From: DATILL01 sp035476575
GTDB taxonomy: Bacteria > Actinomycetota > Actinomycetes > Mycobacteriales > JACQDL01
Reading direction: 5' to 3'
Assembly: GCA_035476575.1 (NCBI GenBank)
Contig: DATILL010000153.1
Span: forward strand, 1-8,938
DNA length: 8,938 nucleotides
The translations under genes and the position numbers were made by a program. Positions 4,919 to 8,938 of the stretch are shown piece by piece (the stretch's first letter is position 1; each line of letters begins with the position of its first letter). The notes beneath the pieces are model-generated. The model was not told where the DNA came from. It was given only the letters and a program-made list of their open reading frames with translations, and searched no databases.

Positions 4919-6231
4919 GTAGCGAGGCCGGTGGCCGGTCCGGCCGGACAGAGGGGGGCGAGTTGACGACGGCGCGCAACGAGGTGGCTCGACCCAGCGG
5001 GGAAGCGGTCGAGGACCGGGCGTGGCGCCTGCGGGCGGCGTTCGCGGTCTCGTCCACGGGCGACTGGATCTACCGCCTGGCCATCCCGCTCCTGGTCCTG
5101 AAAACGACGGGGTCAGCGACCTCAACCGCCTTCGCGTACACACTGGAATTCATCCCTTACATCGTGCTGGGACTGGTGGCCGGCGTGCTGACCGACCGTG
5201 CCGATCGTCGCCGCGTGATGATCCGCTGTGATGTGCTGTCGGCGCTGATCGCGGTCGAGATCGCGATCGTCGCGTCCTTCGCGCAGCCGTCGCTCGTGCT
5301 GCTCTACCTCAGCGTCTTGGCGCTGGCCTTCGTGCGTCCGTTCTACTTCCCCTCGTTCCAGGGCCTGCTGGTCGACAAGTACAGCGGGCCGCGGCTGATC
5401 CGGCTGAACTCGTGGACCCAGGCGGTCGACAGCGTCCTGACCATGCTCGGCCCGGTGGCCGGCGCTGCGGTCGTCGTCGCCGTCGGAGCCACCGCCGCGT
5501 CGCTGGCCAACGCGGTCACGTTCGTCGCATCGGCGCTCCTGGTGGCCTCGATCAGCTACCGGCGACCGGCGAACACGGCGCCCCCCGCCCGCGGACTGCG
5601 CGGGATCGGTGCCGACTTCGTGGACGGAATCCGGATAGTGCTCAGCAGCCGCTTCGTCGTGATCGGCGCGGCGGTCATCACGATCGGGAACCTTGCGATC
5701 TTCGTCATCGAGAGCAATTTGTTCTATCTGGCGTTGCGCGTCGAGGACCTGCCCCGGATCGCCGTCGGCATCGTGTTCGCCAGTCAGGGGGCGGGCTCGG
5801 TGATCGGAGCGGTGCTCGCGCCGCGGCTGATCGAGCGGATCGGCACCCGGGCCGCGCTCTGGATGGGGGTCGCGATCTCCACGCTCGCCATGTGCCTTCC
5901 AGTGCTCTGGCCGCAGTGGCCCACGGTGTTGGTGGCGTGGACGATCCAAGGCGTCTCCACGTCGTTCGTCGTCGTCTCGTACTTCACCGCGCGGCAGGAG
6001 TTGATCCCAGCGGACGCGATCGGGCGGGCGGCGTCCGTAACCCGCGCCATCGCGTACACAGCCCTGCCGTTGGGGGCGCTGCTGGGCGGCTATCTGGTGG
6101 AGCGGTCCGGGTCCGTGCGGGCCGTCTTCGGGTGCGCCGCGGCGATCGAGGCGGTACTGCTGGTCGGGCCTGCGGTGGGCTGGGCGGCGAAGTTTCGGAG
6201 CCGGTCATCGCCCGTAGCGGAGCCGAGCTAG
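4915..6231 (+). CDS. MFS transporter, probable exporter of the peptide product
   Basis: This is a 438-aa integral membrane protein with about 12 hydrophobic segments between residues 40 and 425. The MFS motif A loop reads GVLTDRADRRRVM (90-102), and a charged central region near 215-245 separates the two halves. It resembles the EntS/MFS_3 exporter group, and MccC of microcin C is likewise an MFS exporter. The GTG at 4915 overlaps the previous stop (GTGA), which would couple translation. An in-frame TTG at 4963 has the better Shine-Dalgarno (GAGGGGGGCGAG) and would remove 16 non-membrane residues, so the start is uncertain. Given its neighbours it probably exports the mature peptide and so also protects the producer. 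The substrate is inferred from context alone. Confidence 0.88.
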   Translation: MSSEAGGRSGRTEGGELTTARNEVARPSGEAVEDRAWRLRAAFAVSSTGDWIYRLAIPLLVLKTTGSATSTAFAYTLEFIPYIVLGLVAGVLTDRADRRRVMIRCDVLSALIAVEIAIVASFAQPSLVLLYLSVLALAFVRPFYFPSFQGLLVDKYSGPRLIRLNSWTQAVDSVLTMLGPVAGAAVVVAVGATAASLANAVTFVASALLVASISYRRPANTAPPARGLRGIGADFVDGIRIVLSSRFVVIGAAVITIGNLAIFVIESNLFYLALRVEDLPRIAVGIVFASQGAGSVIGAVLAPRLIERIGTRAALWMGVAISTLAMCLPVLWPQWPTVLVAWTIQGVSTSFVVVSYFTARQELIPADAIGRAASVTRAIAYTALPLGALLGGYLVERSGSVRAVFGCAAAIEAVLLVGPAVGWAAKFRSRSSPVAEPS

Positions 6232-6419
6232 CGCGGAGTGCCCGCCTGGCTCGTCGACAAGGTCCGCGCTCGTGTCGTCTGGCGGTGCTCCAGAACGCCG
6301 CCGACCGCGCCGACCGTGACGACCACATCGGCGCGGACAAGCCTGCCCCTCGGCACCGGGTGCACCGGACGTCTCGGCGAGCGTTTCGTACCGGCCGCCC
6401 TCGAACTCCGGACTCGACG

Positions 6420-6611
6420 TCACAACCGCAGCTCGACGACGCCCCAGCAGTTAATTACCTCACCACACACCTTGTCCCGATAGACGGGTCTGCCGCTCAA
6501 GGAGGAGGACTTCGTAGCCGTCACCGGCGAGCGCGGCGTCGAGTACTGATCGACTATTCCGCCTCCCACCCCCATGTCGATCTGCCCAGCACTGACTGTC
6601 AGCTCAGTCAT
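6420..6611 (-). pseudogene. Remnant of an FAD-dependent monooxygenase/oxidoreductase (N-terminus)
   Basis: From an ATG at 6611 the minus strand gives MTELTVSAGQIDMGVGGGIV, which ends in a GxGGG-like dinucleotide-binding motif. The family pattern then continues in a second frame as LDAALAGDGYEVLLLERQT, and returns to the first as VYRDKVCGEVINCWGVVELRL before a TGA at 6420. This order (GGGI, DGYEVLLLER, RDKVCGE, WGVVE) is that of an FAD-binding monooxygenase of about 400 residues. At least two frameshifts and loss of most of the protein make it dead. It opposes the operon and is probably unrelated to it. The family recognition is from motifs only. Confidence 0.65.
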
Positions 6612-6765
6612 CGGATTCCCCAGGTCATCCGGCGAGCGCAGCGCCTGCCGTGCGCACCCGGTGTCAGTCGGACGGGATGCGTGCATTTTTCGGCTCGCGC
6701 TTCGCGCGCGTTTCATTGCGCGTAGCAGCTAAGCCTACAGACTTCTTTGCATGGGCGGACACGGT

Positions 6766-6771
6766 TAGGCT
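6766..6771 (+). promoter_or_regulatory. -10-like TAGGCT for a leaderless transcript
   Basis: TAGGCT lies seven bases before the ATG at 6778, with no Shine-Dalgarno between. This is the spacing expected for a leaderless mRNA, which is common in Actinobacteria. The -35 is unclear: TTGCAT at 6747-6752 leaves only 13 bases, while CTTCTT at 6742-6747 gives 18 but matches poorly. Confidence 0.45.
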
Positions 6772-6777
6772 GGCCGC

Positions 6778-7389
6778 ATGCCGTTGCAGAACAGGGTCAC
6801 TCCGACCGGGGAATTGATCGCCGTCGAGGACCGCGGGACTCTCCTGGGGAATCGTGGGGTGCTGCACGACGAGCGGCGCCGGATAGTGCGGCTCGCGCAG
6901 GTGCGGAGGTGGATCATCTGCGTGCTCGAGTTCCGCGGCAGGCACCGGCCAGTCATGAACCCGCGTCGCTACACCGAGTTGTTCTTTCTGGACGAAGCGG
7001 TCGCGCTCGCCGCCGGGCACCGGCCGTGCTGCAAGTGTCGGTACTCCGACTACCAGTGGTTCCGCCGGCTGTGGCGGGAGACCAAGAAGCTGCCCGAGTT
7101 GCCCCGGGCCGAGACAATGGACGATGTACTACACGAGGAGCGCCGCATGGTCGACGGCCGGCGCCGGACCCGGCTGGCCGACCCGGCGACGCTGCCCGAC
7201 GGCGTGATGATCCTCGATGAGGACCAGCCCTGGCTGCTGCGCCGCAGCGAGCTGCTGCGCTGGACGCCGGCCGGCTATGCCGAGCGGCGCGCGCTGCCGG
7301 GGACTGCGGTGGCAGTACTGACTCCACCGGCCACGGTCGCGACGATCGCGGCCGGATTCACCCCGATGCTGCACCCCTCGGCCGACTGA
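6778..7389 (+). CDS. Conserved hypothetical protein, 203 aa
   Basis: This is a soluble protein with no signal peptide or membrane segment. I recognise the pattern from actinobacterial hypothetical proteins: an opening like LQNRVTPTGELIA, then GTLLGNRGVLHD (20-31), YTELFFLDEAVALAAGHRPCCKCR (65-88), and a C-terminal LRWTPAGYAER (160-170) and VLTPPATVA (180-188). Cys84, Cys85 and Cys87 in HRPCCKCR could bind a metal together with nearby His residues, but no enzyme motif is seen and no function is claimed. The start is supported by conservation-like sequence from the first residue and by a -10-like box directly upstream. It is about 550 bases beyond the transporter with its own apparent promoter, so it is probably not part of the RiPP-like operon. 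Confidence 0.8.
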   Translation: MPLQNRVTPTGELIAVEDRGTLLGNRGVLHDERRRIVRLAQVRRWIICVLEFRGRHRPVMNPRRYTELFFLDEAVALAAGHRPCCKCRYSDYQWFRRLWRETKKLPELPRAETMDDVLHEERRMVDGRRRTRLADPATLPDGVMILDEDQPWLLRRSELLRWTPAGYAERRALPGTAVAVLTPPATVATIAAGFTPMLHPSAD

Positions 7390-7859
7390 GGGGCGGGTCC
7401 GGACCGTTCCCCGGCCACGTTGACGCCGTCGGCCAGCACCGCCCGCCGAGGTCCACAACCACGCCTCAACCGAGGAGGACGAACGATCACTACCGACCCG
7501 ACCCAGCTCGCCGACCTCACCAGCGACAACATCCGCGACGACGCCGACCCCGCCACGAGTTACCCTTCCACCGAGCGGCCAGGTTTGTTGATCTTTGTGG
7601 CCGGGTCGGGTAGGCGGCCGGCCCGGCGGCGCCTGCTCATCTGGACGCGTTCGTGACACTGGCTGTTGTGCGCGCTCGCGTGGTGGGAAGGGCCGGACGC
7701 CTTGCTGGCTACGCAGTCCAGAACGGCTGCTGATACTTAACGACGTCGTTCCGGCCCCTGGCCGCGGTCTGGGGTTTCCCGCAGTCGTTCGCCGGTGCAG
7801 GCCTGGCGGTTAAGGTGGTGGTGAGGTCGGTTACGTCGTGCTGGCCGCCGTGTTGGTGG
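7390..7859. other. 470-base stretch without an intact gene
   Basis: It starts after the hypothetical gene and ends at the IS110 transposase stop. It holds a short decayed ORF (7486-7656, listed separately) and a perfect 12-bp palindrome, AACGACGTCGTT, at 7739-7750. Its right part must include the end of the IS110 element, but no terminal sequence can be placed: IS110 elements lack conventional inverted repeats, and the boundary would need comparison with other copies. No tRNA, CRISPR or strong terminator is visible. Confidence 0.6.
7486..7656 (+). pseudogene. Short ORF with good ribosome-binding site but ATC in the start position
   Basis: GAGGAGG at 7472-7478 is followed, after seven bases, by ATC at 7486 and then 55 open codons that begin TTDPTQLADLTSDNIRDDAD, up to a TGA at 7654-7656. 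The Shine-Dalgarno and the Asp/Thr-rich opening look like a real gene start in which ATG has become ATC. From about residue 30 the reading turns Arg-rich (GRRPARRRLLIW), as non-coding GC-rich DNA does, so the gene is probably cut off. A TTG at 7420 in the same frame is an alternative start. I do not recognise the protein. Confidence 0.35.
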
Positions 7860-8870
7860 TCATGACGGGACGGCCTCCCCGTCTGTGACCGCTGGCGGTG
7901 GCGGCGGCCCATGTGGCGTGGTCGTAGGTCGTTGGGATTTCAGGATCGCGAACGCGAGGCGGTGGGCTCGGTGCGCGACCGCGATGCTGGCGATCATGGG
8001 TTTCTTGCCTTCCTCACGCAGCCGACGGCGATAGGCGGCGAAGTCCGGGTGGTGTGCCGCGATGCTGACGCCAAGGGCGATGATCGCCTGGCGTAGCTCG
8101 ACCGAGCCGACCCTGCTGATGTGGACAGCCGACGACCGGCGGCCGGCCGACTCATAGGCTGCTGGGCCAGACCGGAGCAGCGGTAGGCGGCGTCGGCCGA
8201 CGAAGCGATGGGCATCACCCAGCGCGGCGGCGTAGTAGGACGCGGTCAGCACCCCGACACCGGGTATCGAGATCAGCACACCGGCAGGGGTGTCCGGCAG
8301 GAGCTTGGCCAGCCGCTGTTCGCAGGCGTCCAGGTCAGCGAGCAGGGCCTCGAACACGGCGACCTCACCGACCAGATGCTCCGCAGCCGCGGCGCGTCGG
8401 GCTGCGGGCACGCGCATCGCCTCGCCAGCGGCGGTGATGACCTGCGCGGCCTTCGGCCGCGGCATCCGCACCTGGTGGGCGGCGGCGTGCGCGACGAGCC
8501 CGCTCAGGGTCATCACGGCCACCCGGGCCGGGTCAGGCAGCGTCGCCAGCAGCATCCGCGGCGCCTTGGCCTCCAGGCTGGTGGTGAAGCAGCCGGTCAG
8601 ACCGGGAAACGCCAGGTCGGCCAGCGCGTGGATCTGACTGCCCAGCACCTGAGCCGCGGTGCGTTTGCGCCGCCGGTGCGCCATCCACGCCGCCTGCTCG
8701 ACCACCGCCCCGTACTGCCGGTGCAGCGGCCAACCCGAACCCCGCACCAGCAGCTCGGCCATCGCCAGGCAGTCCCGCACATCGGTCTTGACCCGCCGCT
8801 GCCGCAGGACTAGGTGGTTGATCCCAAGGGGTGTCGCGGCGTGGTAGAGACGACGCGAGGGTGTCCATGA
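7860..8870 (-). pseudogene. IS110-family transposase, 5'-truncated and with compensating frameshifts
   Basis: The open frame runs from 8870 (an in-frame TGA lies at 8873-8871) to the TGA at 7862-7860, about 336 codons against the usual 400 or so. The RVKTDVRDCLAMAELL segment keeps the last two Asp of the RuvC-like DEDD domain, but the first Asp and the Glu are lost. The Transposase_20 domain is recognisable: LPDTPAGVLISIPGVGV, YESAGRR and GSVELRQAIIALG. Between 8198 and 8157 the frame reads RRRLPLLRSGPA, while the next frame gives the family sequence ADAAYRCSGLAQQ, so two small indels cancel out. That stretch adjoins the region of the catalytic serine. The 5' break coincides with the IS982-like sequence. 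IS110-group elements carry their bridge RNA upstream of the gene, so it too is probably lost. The element should be inactive. Confidence 0.85.
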
Positions 8871-8904
8871 TCATGGTGTGACGAACGATGTGGACACCCT
8901 CGCG
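8854..8904. other. 14-bp stem-loop around the IS982-like start codon (right copy)
   Basis: CGCGAGGGTGTCCA at 8854-8867 pairs with TGGACACCCTCGCG at 8891-8904 across a 23-base loop holding the GTG at 8878. It is the same structure as at 35-85. It may hold down translation of the transposase or mark an element boundary; the sequence does not decide between them. Confidence 0.6.
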
Positions 8905-8938
8905 ACCGCACTGTAGGTGAAGACCGATGACCTGCTGA
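8878..8938 (+). pseudogene. IS982-like transposase, N-terminal fragment with in-frame TAG (right edge)
   Basis: From GTG at 8878 the plus strand reads MTNDVDTLATAL, TAG at 8914-8916, then VKTDDLL to the last base. It faces outward and is identical to the left-edge fragment. The TAG falls where related transposases have Tyr (TALYV). The rest of the gene lies outside the window, so whether the element is otherwise intact cannot be seen. Confidence 0.5.

Larger units (their letters stand above)
6232..6777. other. 546-base stretch with no intact gene downstream of the transporter
   Basis: No frame holds a credible complete protein. The minus strand keeps the N-terminal end of a broken FAD-dependent monooxygenase (6420-6611, listed separately), and 6240-6420 may hold more of it in scrambled frames. 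The last 100 bases are less GC-rich and should hold the promoter of the gene at 6778. A 13-base sequence CGTGCATTTTTCG at 6680-6692 differs at one base from the core of the operator-like repeat at 1369-1411. No clear terminator follows the transporter. Confidence 0.6.
8798..8938. repeat. Right copy of the perfect 141-bp terminal inverted repeat
   Basis: This is the exact reverse complement of 1-141. Here the repeat runs without a break into the IS110-family transposase, whose codons YHAATPLGINHLVLRQ lie inside it, so this is the native context of that part. On the left the same sequence is joined to the CapA-like gene instead, which makes the left junction the rearranged one. Beyond 8938 the IS982-like gene should continue. 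Confidence 0.9.

Noticed and set aside
5412..6725. 437-codon plus-strand ORF overlapping the transporter and the gap after it
   Set aside because: Frame-shifted reading of the MFS gene: Arg/Gly-rich, no hydrophobic segments, no ribosome-binding site.
7390..7415. Terminator after the 6778-7389 gene
   Set aside because: GGTCCGGACC with partial GGGG/CCCC flanks is a weak palindrome with mismatches and no T-rich tail.
1..8938. Linear replicon with 141-bp terminal inverted repeats
   Set aside because: The repeat is transposase-derived, lacks the nested palindromes of actinomycete telomeres, and its length fits an assembler k-mer.

Overview
The window is high-GC DNA with actinobacterial traits: GC-rich third codon positions, GTG/TTG starts, and IS110- and IS982-type transposase remnants of the kind common in Streptomyces-like genomes. 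It is probably one complete contig of a draft or metagenomic assembly. Its first and last 141 bases are perfect reverse complements of each other, so both ends run into the same repeat. No taxonomic marker is present, so the genus cannot be named.

Layout, left to right. (1) 1-141: outer repeat carrying the start of an outward-reading IS982-like transposase with an in-frame TAG. (2) 126-1292, minus: CapA-like metallophosphatase-fold protein whose last codons lie in the repeat. (3) 1293-1564: divergent control region with a 20-bp direct repeat at 23-bp period, a 13-bp palindrome and a TTGACA box. (4) 1565-3592, plus: S9A prolyl oligopeptidase. (5) 3623-3679, plus: an 18-codon gene, MLKKSKKRYSIAAGASGA, behind a near-perfect Shine-Dalgarno. 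(6) 3688-3733: a strong intrinsic-terminator-like hairpin. (7) 3764-4918, plus: a ThiF/MoeB/MccB-type adenylating enzyme with an N-terminal winged-helix RRE-like region. (8) 4915-6231, plus: an MFS transporter overlapping the previous stop. (9) 6420-6611, minus: remnant of an FAD-dependent monooxygenase. (10) 6778-7389, plus: conserved protein of unknown function, probably leaderless. (11) 7390-7859: mostly non-coding, with a decayed short ORF. (12) 7860-8870, minus: 5'-truncated IS110-family transposase with two compensating frameshifts. (13) 8798-8938: the inverted copy of the outer repeat.

The main result is region 3-8, which reads as a compact undescribed RiPP locus built like the microcin C operon (mccA, terminator, mccB, mccC). 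A very short precursor gene is followed by an attenuating hairpin, a MccB-like adenylating enzyme and an MFS exporter. Known MccB enzymes act on a C-terminal Asn, and the pantocin enzyme PaaA acts on a Glu-Glu pair. This peptide has no Asn, Asp, Gln, Glu, Cys, Thr or Pro and ends in Ser-Gly-Ala, so the chemistry must differ. The simplest idea is activation of the C-terminal Ala carboxylate, followed by nucleotide attachment or capture by Lys, Ser, Tyr or the N-terminus. Two neighbours could add further steps: the prolyl oligopeptidase (leader removal, macrocyclisation or self-immunity) and the CapA-like protein, whose family includes MslH, the C-terminal epimerase of lasso peptide MS-271. These assignments were made by reading motifs. 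No database search was run.
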